Positions 16,411 to 26,003 of a stretch of DNA of 40,257 bases are shown here, piece by piece. A program made the position numbers and the translations under genes. Source of the stretch: Syntrophales bacterium (lineage in GTDB: Bacteria; Desulfobacterota; Syntrophia; Syntrophales; UBA2210). The notes beneath the pieces were generated by a model. The model had not been told where the DNA came from. It saw nothing but the letters and a program-made list of their open reading frames with translations, and did not search any database. The stretch's first letter is position 1; each line of letters begins with the position of its first letter. The stretch spans positions 1-40,257 of the forward strand of contig JALNXD010000029.1 in assembly GCA_023230565.1 (NCBI GenBank), read 5' to 3'.

Positions 16411-18888
16411 TCATGCAAAGAGGCTGACCTGCCCCTGAGGCTGATCATCGTAATGACAGACAGCAGTCTGATCGGTATACGGCGGGTCCGATTCAGCCGT
16501 TGCGTTTCCGCCGGTCTGATTCTGCCTTCTTTGTTCACTGTGAAAAAAGCGCCCCTCGCTATCAGGTCCGGACCTATGACCATACGCTTCCTGGCTCCCA
16601 TCATTCACTGTAATCGAATCCACATACAGCCCCTGCCCTGCGAGTGATTGCTTCAACTGCTCTAAATTAAAATTGATGAACCTGCTCACCTCAGCGCTCT
16701 GTACCGTGAACTGTACGCGAACCGTCTTGTCCCGCACAATGATATCCATATCAAGAGATCCAAGGCTGGGAGGATCGAGAGCGATTTTCACACGGCTCAT
16801 TTTTTTTTGACCCGCATTTGAAACAGCTGAAAGCAACTGCTTTATTATAGTTTCATGCCTTACAGGAATCACGCTATGGTAAACGCTTTTTCCTGCAGCA
16901 GTAACGATTTCTGATACCGGAACATTTCTCAAGACAGACTGGGATAAGACAGTATCATCTCCGCTCTTCAAAAACGCGCGTTTTGAAGATATTTTCATAT
17001 TCCCGTGGCGGACTGAAAGACTTTCTTCTTTCGCAGATCGCAGTAATCTGTTCGATTTCAGAGAATGGAGCACTTGAAAAGTATCGATTTTCTGGATTAA
17101 GATTTTTGGTTTTAGAGACTTCGACGTGCCGGGATAAAAGAATGGAGTAACATTCTCCCGATGCATATGATGTAGCTTTGACCCGGCAAAACCTGGCTCG
17201 GGCTCAGGCTCCTGAACGGAGGACAAAGAGTGGACAGAGAGTTTTTCATTCGTTTCTGTCTGACCAAGGGCCGTATATGCTGCTGTCCGGCTTTTGGTCG
17301 CATCGGTCTTCAGGATGTAATGCATTGGCTTCTTTCCTTCGGACGCTTTCAGGTCTTCAGCGTTATCTTGCACCACCCGGGCGTTGTTGCCGCCATTATG
17401 CATCGCGGCCGCTTTTTTACTCTTTGCCGCTTCCTGCTTTCTACCGGTTGAAAAGACGGCCAGTGGTAAAGCGAAACTATTTTTTTCGTTTCTTCCCGAA
17501 TTTTCACCTTTACTTGCCGGTGGTTGGGGATTCTGAATTGTATGAACTGACCTGGATGATCCTTTTTTTGCATGCGATACTGTGGCAACTTCACCATCCG
17601 CCGGTGTAAAAAATGAGCACTCCTTGAAAGATTGAAAAAACGGCGCATTATCCCGAATGTCATGCCGGAGTGCATCAGCGCCGGCCGGGCGCTGCGAATC
17701 AGATGAAGCATTCGAATCCCGAAATCCTGTCTTTTTTACCTCCGCCAATGTATCGTTCGGGTTTGCGGTATTCCATGTATTTCTTACACCGGGATTCCCG
17801 GTATCCTTGAAAGCAGTATCCGGTTTTACTGAGGAATCATTTGCATTCTTTGCCTCGGGTATTTTTTTCCTTTCAGCGCCGTATTGCGCGGATCCGGTTT
17901 TCCCAGATTCTCCACCCACTTCCATCCTCTTTACGAATTCTGCTGTCAATGGCGGCTGAGCCGGCGATGACTTTTCTTTGCTGAAGAAATGCAGGGTATT
18001 CCTTTTGAAAATTTTGAAAGTGTTGCCATGATGCTCGGGTAACTGGAGCTGAAATTCGGTTTTGCTTTTTTCAGGATGACCCCCATTTCCCGATTGCAGG
18101 GCTGGCCGTAACGTAGCGCCCTGTTTGATAATCAACTTTTTTTCAGAGAACATGGCAGAAAATGCAACCGGCAATTTTTTGTGTGCCCCTTCAGTGAAAT
18201 AACCAATCGGAAGAGATTTCAGATTTTCCGGTACCACCTCCAAAAATTCTTTCAATTCTTGTGCAGTGAAAGAGATAAAGGGTTCAAAACAGCTCTGCTT
18301 CCGGAAAGGTTCTAATCCGCACGATAGAACCTTTGACGTATCATTTGCTTCCTCAGATATCTTTTCGTCAAGTACCTCCGGCTGGAAAGGGCTGACCGGG
18401 TAGAGGGGGTTATTGCTCGTGCCTGCATGAGGTTCTTCTGCAAAAAGGAGGTTCAGTTTCCTGAAAAAAGATTTTTCATGATTTTGCATTTTTTCTTCCG
18501 GGAGATTCTGAAAACATAAGCGACAAAATGCGATTTCTTTGCTGAAAGGGCGTGTGTCATTCGTCCGGCTCTGTATTTCATTTGCGGGCAGATCATTTTT
18601 TTCAAAAATTACTTCACATGAATAGTGACGGGAACCGCAATTTGAGCTCATTTTCGTGCATCCATCGGCACTGCCTTCGCAGCCGCCGTTCGGCTCCGAT
18701 TCTCTCTCCGGTTTCACTTTTTTCGCTCCGGTATCATATATTTTAAGAATTTCATCGAAAGCTCCTCTCTTTCGGATTCCTGAAATCCAATCGCTCTTAG
18801 CTTTCACACCCGAACATTTATCTTCTTCCGGTTCTGCTATCTGAAGACCGCAGCTGCCCATAAATATTTGAAACAAAGGAATCTTCAC
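16411..18888 (-). CDS. fliK: FliK, hook-length control protein (very long)
   Basis: The C-terminal domain is typical FliK: KIALDPPSLGSLDMDIIV, then VRVQFTVQSAEVSRFI, LEQLKQSLAGQGLYVDSITV and a polar tail. This domain contacts FlhB to switch export. The long N-terminal region is low-complexity, rich in Lys, Ser, Pro and Glu, and acts as the molecular ruler in the family. It would be about 825 residues from the GTG at 18886-18888 (KIPLFQIFMGSCGL), which has an AAGG site nine bases upstream. The frame stays open to 18990 (859 residues), and an ATG at 18913-18915 is another option. Either is much longer than the usual 375-600. The start is uncertain; the identity is good. Confidence 0.88.
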   Translation of the reverse strand: MKIPLFQIFMGSCGLQIAEPEEDKCSGVKAKSDWISGIRKRGAFDEILKIYDTGAKKVKPERESEPNGGCEGSADGCTKMSSNCGSRHYSCEVIFEKNDLPANEIQSRTNDTRPFSKEIAFCRLCFQNLPEEKMQNHEKSFFRKLNLLFAEEPHAGTSNNPLYPVSPFQPEVLDEKISEEANDTSKVLSCGLEPFRKQSCFEPFISFTAQELKEFLEVVPENLKSLPIGYFTEGAHKKLPVAFSAMFSEKKLIIKQGATLRPALQSGNGGHPEKSKTEFQLQLPEHHGNTFKIFKRNTLHFFSKEKSSPAQPPLTAEFVKRMEVGGESGKTGSAQYGAERKKIPEAKNANDSSVKPDTAFKDTGNPGVRNTWNTANPNDTLAEVKKTGFRDSNASSDSQRPAGADALRHDIRDNAPFFQSFKECSFFTPADGEVATVSHAKKGSSRSVHTIQNPQPPASKGENSGRNEKNSFALPLAVFSTGRKQEAAKSKKAAAMHNGGNNARVVQDNAEDLKASEGKKPMHYILKTDATKSRTAAYTALGQTETNEKLSVHSLSSVQEPEPEPGFAGSKLHHMHRENVTPFFYPGTSKSLKPKILIQKIDTFQVLHSLKSNRLLRSAKEESLSVRHGNMKISSKRAFLKSGDDTVLSQSVLRNVPVSEIVTAAGKSVYHSVIPVRHETIIKQLLSAVSNAGQKKMSRVKIALDPPSLGSLDMDIIVRDKTVRVQFTVQSAEVSRFINFNLEQLKQSLAGQGLYVDSITVNDGSQEAYGHRSGPDSEGRFFHSEQRRQNQTGGNATAESDPPYTDQTAVCHYDDQPQGQVSLFA

Positions 18889-19157
18889 CGTAAGACACCT
18901 TTCCTGATCCTTCATCAGACCGGAAAAGGCAAAAGATATGCCATTGCTGAAGAGAAAAAAGAATGAGTGTCGACTCTGGACAGTCAACAAAAGAAGTCAG
19001 ATAATCAAGAGGTTATAAGATTCAATTTTTTTAGTGGCACATTGTCTATCTACTGTGGGAGGCAAATATTGCCTTATGAAGGGAATCACACGAAAAAACT
19101 GCCGGTAGAAAAAATAGCTTTTCAGTGATAGTGTGAACGACTGCCCGCCTGTATCTC
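18889..19157. other. Non-coding or start-uncertain gap before fliK
   Basis: About 170-270 bases, depending on the fliK start. I see no RNA gene and no good -24/-12 element. A small imperfect palindrome reads GGCAAATATTGCC near 19061-19073, too short to interpret. Confidence 0.4.
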
Positions 19158-19760
19158 TTACTGGTTGATTTCTTCTGAAGGGGGAAGACATCTGGTAATT
19201 TCTTTTGTGATTTCCGCAGCTGTGCCGGGATCGATATGGCCCCATACTTCTCCGGCACTTTTACTTTTCATTCTCATTATGATGGCGGCTACGGTTCTCT
19301 TGTCAAGTTTTTTGAACATAGCACCCGCCTGCTCAGGAGGCGTTGCCTCATACACTTTGGCGAGAGTCCTGTATTTCAACTCATCCACTTCCCTCACGGA
19401 ATGTATCAGTACAGTAATTTCTTCTTTCATCCTGCTCAATGTTTCGATAGATGTGAGTATCTCCGCTTTCAGCTCCATCAGGCGTTTTTTTTCTTCGATC
19501 AAATCCTCCTTCCGCTTTGCAAGTTCCGTCTGTTTGTTTATCAAATGCGTCAATATTTTCCGCTCATTTGAAAGAGGGTCGGCAACGGCGTCACATATGG
19601 ATGGATTTCCCGTAGTTACCCCAGGATCTGCACCAGCCTCTTCGATCAATAGCGCAGGACTGACTGTCTCAATTCTGTTCCAGATACCACCGAGGGTAAA
19701 AATTTTTGCAATAAGAACACAAATGACTAAAATTTTAAATATCACGATCATTTTCTTCAT
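19158..19760 (-). CDS. MotE-like (MgtE N-domain) flagellar membrane protein
   Basis: About 200 residues. One N-terminal membrane segment (MIVIFKILVICVLIAKIF) is followed by a polar stretch, a coiled coil (about 65-130, KRKEDLIEEKKRLMELKAEI), and a C-terminal MgtE-N-like helical domain (EQAGAMFKKLDKRTVAAIIM, then PGTAAEITKEI). This is the layout of MotE, known in Sinorhizobium as a periplasmic chaperone of MotC. In many bacteria such a gene lies between fliJ and fliK, as here. The ATG at 19758-19760 is preferred because GGGTGA precedes it; a GTG three codons upstream is also open. It overlaps fliJ. The exact role outside Sinorhizobium is not known to me. Confidence 0.8.
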   Translation of the reverse strand: MKKMIVIFKILVICVLIAKIFTLGGIWNRIETVSPALLIEEAGADPGVTTGNPSICDAVADPLSNERKILTHLINKQTELAKRKEDLIEEKKRLMELKAEILTSIETLSRMKEEITVLIHSVREVDELKYRTLAKVYEATPPEQAGAMFKKLDKRTVAAIIMRMKSKSAGEVWGHIDPGTAAEITKEITRCLPPSEEINQ

Positions 19761-20199
19761 GATTTTCACCCATTTTTGTTCTCATAACACTGAATTCATC
19801 CAGCCTCTTGTCTTCGGTTTTCCTCAGCGCACTCTTATGATCTATGAGCTGTTTTTCTTTCAGCAATTCAAGTTTTTTTCTTTCCTTTACCGCTTCAAGA
19901 ACTTTATCCTGCCGCTTTGTCATTTCCTGAGTTTTCTTTTCAATTACCTCCTTCTGTTTTTTGATTTTCTCGGAAACGGCTCCTATATGGGCAAAATATG
20001 CGCCGATTATGTGAGCTCTCTTCGGCAGTCCATCTTCCAACTCATTCAATATGCACCGCTGCTTGTCCTTCAAAAATTTTAGGATGGTATAATCGTTTTT
20101 CAATTCTTTCCTGCTTGAGGCAAGTTCGAGCAGCAACTTCTCTTCAGAGTTGATTCTGTAATCCAAAATGGATTGAAGAGAAAATTTGAAAAGGGTCAT
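19735..20199 (-). CDS. fliJ: FliJ, flagellar export coiled-coil protein
   Basis: A 154-residue, highly charged, almost fully helical protein beginning FKFSLQSILDYRINSEEKLL, with coiled-coil heptads through to about residue 130. FliJ is the stalk of the FliI ATPase and contacts FlhA. Sequence conservation in the family is low; the call rests on the N-terminal pattern, size, composition and position directly after fliI (seven-base gap). GAGG precedes the ATG. Its 3' end overlaps the MotE-like gene. Confidence 0.93.
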   Translation of the reverse strand: MTLFKFSLQSILDYRINSEEKLLLELASSRKELKNDYTILKFLKDKQRCILNELEDGLPKRAHIIGAYFAHIGAVSEKIKKQKEVIEKKTQEMTKRQDKVLEAVKERKKLELLKEKQLIDHKSALRKTEDKRLDEFSVMRTKMGENHEENDRDI

Positions 20200-20206
20200 C
20201 CCTTCC

Positions 20207-21505
20207 TCACTTCACAAGCGAAAACAAATAGTTTCTCGTTTCATTAAAACTGGCCGTTTCATGCATGTCCTGTCTGAGAAACGCATGTATCTTTTCAATC
20301 ATACCGATTGCATAATCAATCCTTGGATTGCTCCCCTTTGCGTACGCACCGATATTAAGAAGATCCTCCACTTTTCTGTAAGTTGCCAAAATATCCATGA
20401 TCTCCCCTGCCTTCTTTCGGTGCTGATCATCAACAATATCATTCATGACCCGGCTTATACTGGCAAGTACGTCAATGGCAGGATAATGATTCATAGCCGA
20501 CAGTTCTCTGGAAAGCACGATATGACCGTCAAGGAGAGACCGGGCGGAATCCGCTATCGGCTCATTGAAGTCATCGCCTTCGACAAGCACTGTGTAGAGT
20601 CCCGTGATGCTTCCTCCCCCCTCGATATTCCCCGTCCTTTCTATCAACTTCGGAAGCAGACTGAACACAGAAGGTGTATACCCCTTTGTAGTCGGAGGTT
20701 CGCCCAACGAAAGACCGACTTCGCGCTGCGCCATGGCAAAACGGGTAAGAGAATCTATCATCATGAGAACATCAAATCCTTGATCCCTGAAATATTCAGC
20801 AATTGCTGTCGCACCATACGCAGCTCTCATGCGGATGAGAGGAGAGGTATCGGAAGTAGCGACTACGATGACTGATCGGGCAAGCCCTTCCTCTTCCAAA
20901 TTTTTTTCTATAAATTCTCTTACCTCTCTCCCGCGCTCTCCTATAAGACCGATAACATTTATATCGGCTGCCGTATTCCGGGCCACCATCCCGAGAAGAT
21001 AGCTTTTCCCTACGCCTGACCCGGAAAAAATACCCATTCTCTGCCCCTTGCCGCATGTCATCAATCCGTTAATTGCTCGAATACCGATATCGATCGGCTC
21101 TCTGATACGGCCCCTGTGCAGCGGATTTATCGGCTCAGAATATATGGAATAACGCATATAATTACCTAACGGCCCCTTATCGTCAATCGGATTGCCCAGT
21201 CCGTCGATCACTCTACCGAGCAGTTCTTTGCATACTGGCACATCCGGCTTTTTACCAAGGGGCAGAAATTTACACCCCGGTGAAATCCCCGCAAGCTGAT
21301 TCACCGGTATCATGAGCACTTTTCCCTGCCGGAACCCGACAATTTCACCATCAACGATCTCCGGATCGGAAGATCCAAAGATGCGGCAAAGGTCACCCAT
21401 ACTTGCGCCCGGATCGTATCCTTCCACCAGAAGCCCATTAACATTACAGACTTTTCCATATCGGCGGAGCGTACTTTTCTGCGTTAAAAGTTCCCTCCAC
21501 ATCAT
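20207..21505 (-). CDS. fliI: FliI, flagellar export ATPase
   Basis: A 432-residue F1-beta-like ATPase. Walker A is GSGVGKS at 162-168, the Walker B region is LMMIDSLTRFAMAQREVGLS, and the family motif GEPPTTKGYTPSVFSLLPKL follows. FliI energises and loads export substrates, forming the ATPase complex with FliH and FliJ encoded on either side. The start (MMWRELL) has AAGGATGAG upstream, and fliH ends 11 bases before it. Length is normal. Confidence 0.98.
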   Translation of the reverse strand: MMWRELLTQKSTLRRYGKVCNVNGLLVEGYDPGASMGDLCRIFGSSDPEIVDGEIVGFRQGKVLMIPVNQLAGISPGCKFLPLGKKPDVPVCKELLGRVIDGLGNPIDDKGPLGNYMRYSIYSEPINPLHRGRIREPIDIGIRAINGLMTCGKGQRMGIFSGSGVGKSYLLGMVARNTAADINVIGLIGERGREVREFIEKNLEEEGLARSVIVVATSDTSPLIRMRAAYGATAIAEYFRDQGFDVLMMIDSLTRFAMAQREVGLSLGEPPTTKGYTPSVFSLLPKLIERTGNIEGGGSITGLYTVLVEGDDFNEPIADSARSLLDGHIVLSRELSAMNHYPAIDVLASISRVMNDIVDDQHRKKAGEIMDILATYRKVEDLLNIGAYAKGSNPRIDYAIGMIEKIHAFLRQDMHETASFNETRNYLFSLVK

Positions 21506-21516
21506 TGGCTCATCCT

Positions 21517-22224
21517 TTATACCGCACCTGTCAAATGATTGAGTGGAAGCACTTCATAAAGTACCTTGAGCTGTTCATCGATTCGTCCATCGACAACAAA
21601 TTCCCTGGTCTCCACAACAGCGCCTCCCGGTTCTATATGAGAGTCTTTTTCAAACTTCAGATTCGCTTTTCTTTCCATATTACTCAAAAAAAGAGGCTCC
21701 CACTCCTGTAGTGCATCGAGATCTTCCGGATTCAATCTAATCAACAGATTTTCTCCTCCCGCCACGTCTCCCAAAATCTCCTGCAGAAGATTTTTTACAG
21801 TCGATCTGTCGCAAACAACCTCACGTCTGATTATTTTTTCAGCCACTGCAAATGCCAGATCGAAAATGGTTTCCTCTGCTTTGTTATTAAGCATATCCCT
21901 TTGAATTGAAATTTCCGACATTATCTTTTCAATTGCTGCTAAACACGGCGACAGCTTTCCCTTCGCCTCTTCTCTTGCTCTATGTATGCCTTCTTCAATT
22001 CCACGTTCATAAGCCTCTTCCAAGAGAAGTGAATTTGATGATTCGGCCTCTTCGGCAATGGTATCGATATCATCGGCCGGCGCAGGCATGCCGGCCGGCC
22101 CGTCATCGGTTTCGCTATTATTATTCGGCCGGTAATCAATCCTTGTAAATGCAGCTTCCTGTCTTTTCCGCAGAGGCACAATGTTTACGGTTTCAGATTT
22201 AATAATTTTGTTAGACAAACTCAT
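21517..22224 (-). CDS. fliH: FliH, negative regulator of the FliI ATPase
   Basis: About 235 residues. The N-terminal part contains an alanine/glutamate-rich helix (EEAYERGIEEGIHRAREEAK). The C-terminal half has the FliH/YscL pattern TIFDLAFAVAEKIIRREV, then LLIRLNPEDLDAL and HIEPGGAVVET. FliH holds FliI inactive and links it to FliN. The 5' end overlaps fliG. Two ATGs (22228-22230, 22222-22224) are close; AGGATGAAG serves the second better. Confidence 0.93.
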   Translation of the reverse strand: MSLSNKIIKSETVNIVPLRKRQEAAFTRIDYRPNNNSETDDGPAGMPAPADDIDTIAEEAESSNSLLLEEAYERGIEEGIHRAREEAKGKLSPCLAAIEKIMSEISIQRDMLNNKAEETIFDLAFAVAEKIIRREVVCDRSTVKNLLQEILGDVAGGENLLIRLNPEDLDALQEWEPLFLSNMERKANLKFEKDSHIEPGGAVVETREFVVDGRIDEQLKVLYEVLPLNHLTGAV

Positions 22225-23215
22225 CTTCATCCTGACTCCTGACGATCATGACTTTTCCTTCTGATTCCAGCTTTCTTGCAATATCAATTATATTCCTCTG
22301 GCTCTGTTCGATTTCAGAGACCCTTATCGGCGGCAGAACCTCCAAGTCTTCCTTGAGCATTTCAGCAGCCCGTTTGGACATATTCGAAAATACCTTTTCC
22401 CTCAAATGCGGGTCTGCAACTTTCAGCGCCCTGGAAAGATCGTCTGAACTCACCTCCTGCAAAAGTTCTCTGATGCTTTTATCATCAAGCTTGAAAATAT
22501 CATCGAAAGAGAACATGTGGTGCCGTATCTCTGCCGAAAGCTCCGGGTTTTTCTTTTCCAGAAGATCCAGAATAGCCCCCTCTGCACTTCTGCTCATACG
22601 ATTAAGAATTTCCGCGGACATTGTGATTCCGCCAAAGTGCTCTTCACCTGCCGCACCGATTATAATTTCAGATTCCAGCGCCTTCGTCATTTCTTCAATA
22701 AATTCCTGGGGAACGCTTTTTAAAGTGGCTATTCGCTTTAATATATCCGTTTGCTTCTCCAAAGGATAACCGCTGAGGATCTCGCATGCCTGTTCAGGTT
22801 TCAGGTGAGCGAGAATAAGAGCAATAGTCTGTGGATGTTCCATTTTTGTAAAATCCATCAGCATTCGCGAATCCATGCCTCTCAGTTTTTCTATTACGGG
22901 ATTTGCATGAGGTCTGAAGGTTTCCTCTTCAATAATATCAAGTACTTTTTTGGCTTTTTCCTCTCCCAGAGCTTTTATGATTATTTTCTGAATAGTTTCG
23001 TTCTTAACGGTCAGAAATCCTTTTCCCTTCTCTTTTGCAAGGGTGCGGAAATCCCTGGCGGCCGCCTCCACATCCTCATGTGAAATGTTATGAAGACGGC
23101 TCATAGAAGCCCCGAGCCGCTTTACTTCGTCCGAACTCAAATTTTTCAAAACTTCCACCGCCAAATTCTCTTCCAGCGCCAGCACAAGTATTGCAGCTTT
23201 TTCCTGATTATTCAT
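22211..23215 (-). CDS. fliG: FliG, flagellar motor switch/rotor protein
   Basis: The rotor protein that meets the stator. From the chosen ATG (23213-23215) it has 334 residues, the normal size. The EHPQ motif is at 126-129 (KMEHPQTIALILAHL), almost the same numbering as in E. coli. The C-terminal torque domain includes FDDIFKLDDKSIRELLQEV with its charged residues, then LREKVFSNMSKRAA. AGGAT lies eight bases before this ATG. A TTG seven codons upstream is open but gives an atypical N-terminus. fliF ends 68 bases before this start. Confidence 0.97.
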   Translation of the reverse strand: MNNQEKAAILVLALEENLAVEVLKNLSSDEVKRLGASMSRLHNISHEDVEAAARDFRTLAKEKGKGFLTVKNETIQKIIIKALGEEKAKKVLDIIEEETFRPHANPVIEKLRGMDSRMLMDFTKMEHPQTIALILAHLKPEQACEILSGYPLEKQTDILKRIATLKSVPQEFIEEMTKALESEIIIGAAGEEHFGGITMSAEILNRMSRSAEGAILDLLEKKNPELSAEIRHHMFSFDDIFKLDDKSIRELLQEVSSDDLSRALKVADPHLREKVFSNMSKRAAEMLKEDLEVLPPIRVSEIEQSQRNIIDIARKLESEGKVMIVRSQDEDEFV

Positions 23216-23283
23216 ACAATGAATCCTGATTCTCAACAGGTCGAACTATCCTGGATAATAACTTCGCTTCTGTGTCTTCCCTC

Positions 23284-24858
23284 TCAATTCAGCCAGTTTC
23301 TAAGCAGTTCGGAAAAAGTTCTGGAATCCTGACGTGCCATAGCTTTAACAGCGGTGATTTCAGGCATGTTTTCATTTTTGGCGTTCTCAAGTTTCAACGT
23401 CGGCAACGGAGAATGCAATTCCGCCCCGGCGGCTGCCATAATCTGCTCTGTTTTGCTTTCAATTTCGCCGCCTCTGTCGAGTAGGAATTTCAAAACAGGC
23501 TTGAACACAAAAAAGACAGTGAGGACAAGAGACAAGAGCAGCAGAGGGAATTTTAGAAGAAAAAGGAGAGAGGCCAATTTATCTATCAGTGATTTGCCTT
23601 CCTCAAGGATACCTTCCATGTCAGTTCGTTTGAAGGCAATATTCGACAGCACCACCTGATCCCCGCGTCTGGCATCGAATCCTACCGCTTTTTTTACCAG
23701 CTCCTCAAGAAGCTCCATTTCCTTTTTTGTCCTGGACTGATATTCCTCATTTCCCTTGTCGTTCTTCACGTACACACCATCTACCATAACGGCCACTGAT
23801 AGTTTTTCTATTTCTCCCACAGGTTTCACTGTTTTGCTGACGATCCTGTTTACCTCGTAATTAATGATTTCGTTGGTCTTTTCACGATTTACGACTGTTT
23901 GTTGATCCATTGGGCTTTCCTTTACTGAAACGGAACTCTCTCCTTCCGACAGAGGGGTTTTGGATTTCTCTGTTTTCCTTTGAAGGCTGCGTATCGCAGG
24001 GTCTTCAGATCCAAATATCTCCTCCGTTCTTTCCGTCTCCCCGAAATCAAGCCGTGCCGCTACGGCTGCCACTACTTTGCCTTTACCGACCACTCTCTCG
24101 AGCATTTTCTGTACTCTTCCCGCCAGGCCTTTTTCTACATTTCGCTGATATTCTATCTGTGTACCATCCATTACGGATTGGCCGGACTCCTTTGCAGATT
24201 GAGAAATAATATTTCCGTTATTATCGACTACCATCACATTTTCTGGCGATAAATTTTCCACACTTGCTGCAACGAGATTGACAATCCCCTCTACCTGAGA
24301 TCCCTGGAGTTTTCTGCCGGGCTTGAGTTTCACCACAACGGATGCCGAGGGGTTGGTGCTTTCTTCGACAAAAAGAGATTTTTCCGGTATGGCAATGTGG
24401 ACCCGGCTCGCAGCTATCTCATCGAGACTATTTACGGTCCGTGCCAATTCACCCTGAAGAGCGCGCCTGTAATTCAATTTCTGTACAAATTCAGTGGCGC
24501 CGAAATTTTTTTTATCAAAAATCTCAAAACCGACTGCCCCCCCCTGAGTAAGTCCGGAGGCAGCCATTTCGATCCTCAGCTCAGGAACAAGTTCGGCCGG
24601 GACAAGGAGTGAATCGCCGGAAGGGGATATTTTGTAAGGAATTTTCTTTTCCTGAAGCCTGAGCACAATTCTGTTTGCATCCGTATTCGCCAGATCTGAG
24701 AACAGTACCTTATAATCCTTCCGATTCATACTATATGTGAACAGGGATATCGAAGCCAGAGTAACAATGGCGAATGTCACCAGCGCAATTCTCCTTGCAG
24801 GAGCAAGAGAGTTAAATCCCTGTATGAGTGCTGAGAAAAACCGGTAAAGTGAATTCAT
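23284..24858 (-). CDS. fliF: FliF, MS-ring protein
   Basis: A 524-residue protein. TM1 is near 24-43 (RIALVTFAIVTLASISLFTY). The ring-building periplasmic domains follow, with YKVLFSDLANTDANRIVLRL, LDEIAASRVHIAIPEKSLFV and the GKVVAAVAARLDFGETERTEE strand region. TM2 is near 435-457 (LLLLSLVLTVFFVFKPVLKF). The C-terminal tail, ending FSELLRNWLN, binds FliG. FliF is the first structure of the basal body, built around the export gate. It follows fliE by 19 bases. Confidence 0.98.
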   Translation of the reverse strand: MNSLYRFFSALIQGFNSLAPARRIALVTFAIVTLASISLFTYSMNRKDYKVLFSDLANTDANRIVLRLQEKKIPYKISPSGDSLLVPAELVPELRIEMAASGLTQGGAVGFEIFDKKNFGATEFVQKLNYRRALQGELARTVNSLDEIAASRVHIAIPEKSLFVEESTNPSASVVVKLKPGRKLQGSQVEGIVNLVAASVENLSPENVMVVDNNGNIISQSAKESGQSVMDGTQIEYQRNVEKGLAGRVQKMLERVVGKGKVVAAVAARLDFGETERTEEIFGSEDPAIRSLQRKTEKSKTPLSEGESSVSVKESPMDQQTVVNREKTNEIINYEVNRIVSKTVKPVGEIEKLSVAVMVDGVYVKNDKGNEEYQSRTKKEMELLEELVKKAVGFDARRGDQVVLSNIAFKRTDMEGILEEGKSLIDKLASLLFLLKFPLLLLSLVLTVFFVFKPVLKFLLDRGGEIESKTEQIMAAAGAELHSPLPTLKLENAKNENMPEITAVKAMARQDSRTFSELLRNWLN

Positions 24859-24877
24859 TCTTTACGTCCGCGTTCTT

Positions 24878-25180
24878 TTACACCTGCATCCGCATTATTT
24901 CCTGATATGCTTCGACTATTTTATTGCGCACTTCCATCATCGTTGTAAATGAAATGCTCGCTTTTTCAAGCGCAATGATGGCCTCATGAACATTCCCGGA
25001 ATTTCCAAGCACCACATTTGAGATTGCCTGATCCGCCTCTATTTGCAAGTGATTGATTTCTGATATCTTATTTTGCAGAAGATCGGCAAATCCTTCTGAA
25101 TCGGGCCGTTTCTTTTCTCCCGGTGCCTCTATTTCACGCACACATTTCAGCGGACTTCTTCCGATGACAAGATCGGACAT
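24878..25180 (-). CDS. fliE: FliE, basal-body rod adaptor
   Basis: A 100-residue protein. The C-terminal part has the FliE signature DQAISNVVLGNSGNVHEAII, then ALEKASISFTTMMEVRNKIV and the end AYQEIMRMQV. FliE joins the MS ring/export gate to the proximal rod. The ribosome site AAGGGGG is strong. It sits in the standard flgB-flgC-fliE-fliF order, ten bases after flgC. Confidence 0.97.
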   Translation of the reverse strand: MSDLVIGRSPLKCVREIEAPGEKKRPDSEGFADLLQNKISEINHLQIEADQAISNVVLGNSGNVHEAIIALEKASISFTTMMEVRNKIVEAYQEIMRMQV

Positions 25181-25190
25181 TTCAACCCCC

Positions 25191-25616
25191 TTATTTTCCC
25201 ATTTCCATTGTTTTTAAAACCATATTTTTTGTTGCGTCAAAAGCGGTAACACATGCTTCATACGCTCTGTGTGCCATAATCATATCTGACATCTCTGTAA
25301 TTGAATTTATATCGGGCATTGCAACGAATCCCTTGGTATCAGCGTCAGGATGGGTGGGATCAAAAATCATCTTTACCCCTCCTTCATCTCTTACCACCCT
25401 CTTGACCGTTACACGCTGCAAGGTTTCGTCCAAAATTTGACCGAAATTATCTTCAACCGGCTCTGAACCCAAAACAACTGTCTGCCTTTTATACGGTCCC
25501 CCTTCGGGACTTCTCGTTGTGTGGATATTTGCGAGGTTATTGACGATAACATCAATCTTCTTTCTTTGTGCGCTGAAACCTGAAGCGCAAATCCTGAAGG
25601 TATTCGAAAAGTCCAT
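25191..25616 (-). CDS. flgC: FlgC, proximal rod protein
   Basis: A 141-residue rod protein. The N-terminal D0 motif is FRICASGFSAQRKKID, then VNNLANIHTTRSPEGGPYKR. The C-terminal motif is ITEMSDMIMAHRAYEACVTA and FDATKNMVLKTMEM. Its ATG shares a base with the flgB stop (TAATG), so the two are translationally coupled. Confidence 0.97.
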   Translation of the reverse strand: MDFSNTFRICASGFSAQRKKIDVIVNNLANIHTTRSPEGGPYKRQTVVLGSEPVEDNFGQILDETLQRVTVKRVVRDEGGVKMIFDPTHPDADTKGFVAMPDINSITEMSDMIMAHRAYEACVTAFDATKNMVLKTMEMGK

Positions 25617-25978
25617 TATTTCATCCCTTTCACGATATCTTTCAAACCTCTGAACTTCCTTGCCAATAATTCCGCCTTGAGATTATACATGAGATGATTT
25701 TCCGCCAGTTTACTCATCTCTTTGTCTATGTTCACCCTACTGCCGTCATTTACAACAATAAAGACACCTTCATCTGCAGCTTCTTTGACTGATATTTCGC
25801 CGCCGCTTCTTTGAGACGCGATTTTTTTGGCAAGCTCTTTGTCAAAAATCATATCTTTGGGCTGATATCCGGGTGTATCCATGTTGGCGATATTTGAAGA
25901 GATTATTTTGTGCCGCTCCGAATGATATCCGAGAAGAAGCGAGAGCATTTCAGTAGTTTTTCCAAATAGCGCATTCAT
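25616..25978 (-). CDS. flgB: FlgB, proximal rod protein
   Basis: A 120-residue rod protein with the family motif ISSNIANMDTPGYQPKD and the C-terminal helix LAENHLMYNLKAELLARKF. I chose the ATG at 25976-25978 because GGGAG lies about seven bases upstream. The open frame reaches an ATG at 26006-26008, but that would sit inside the -12 element of the sigma-54 promoter and so be upstream of the transcript start. It is the first gene of the structural operon. Confidence 0.96.
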   Translation of the reverse strand: MNALFGKTTEMLSLLLGYHSERHKIISSNIANMDTPGYQPKDMIFDKELAKKIASQRSGGEISVKEAADEGVFIVVNDGSRVNIDKEMSKLAENHLMYNLKAELLARKFRGLKDIVKGMK

Positions 25979-26003
25979 AGCAATCTCCCTGGCATTGAGT
26001 GTT

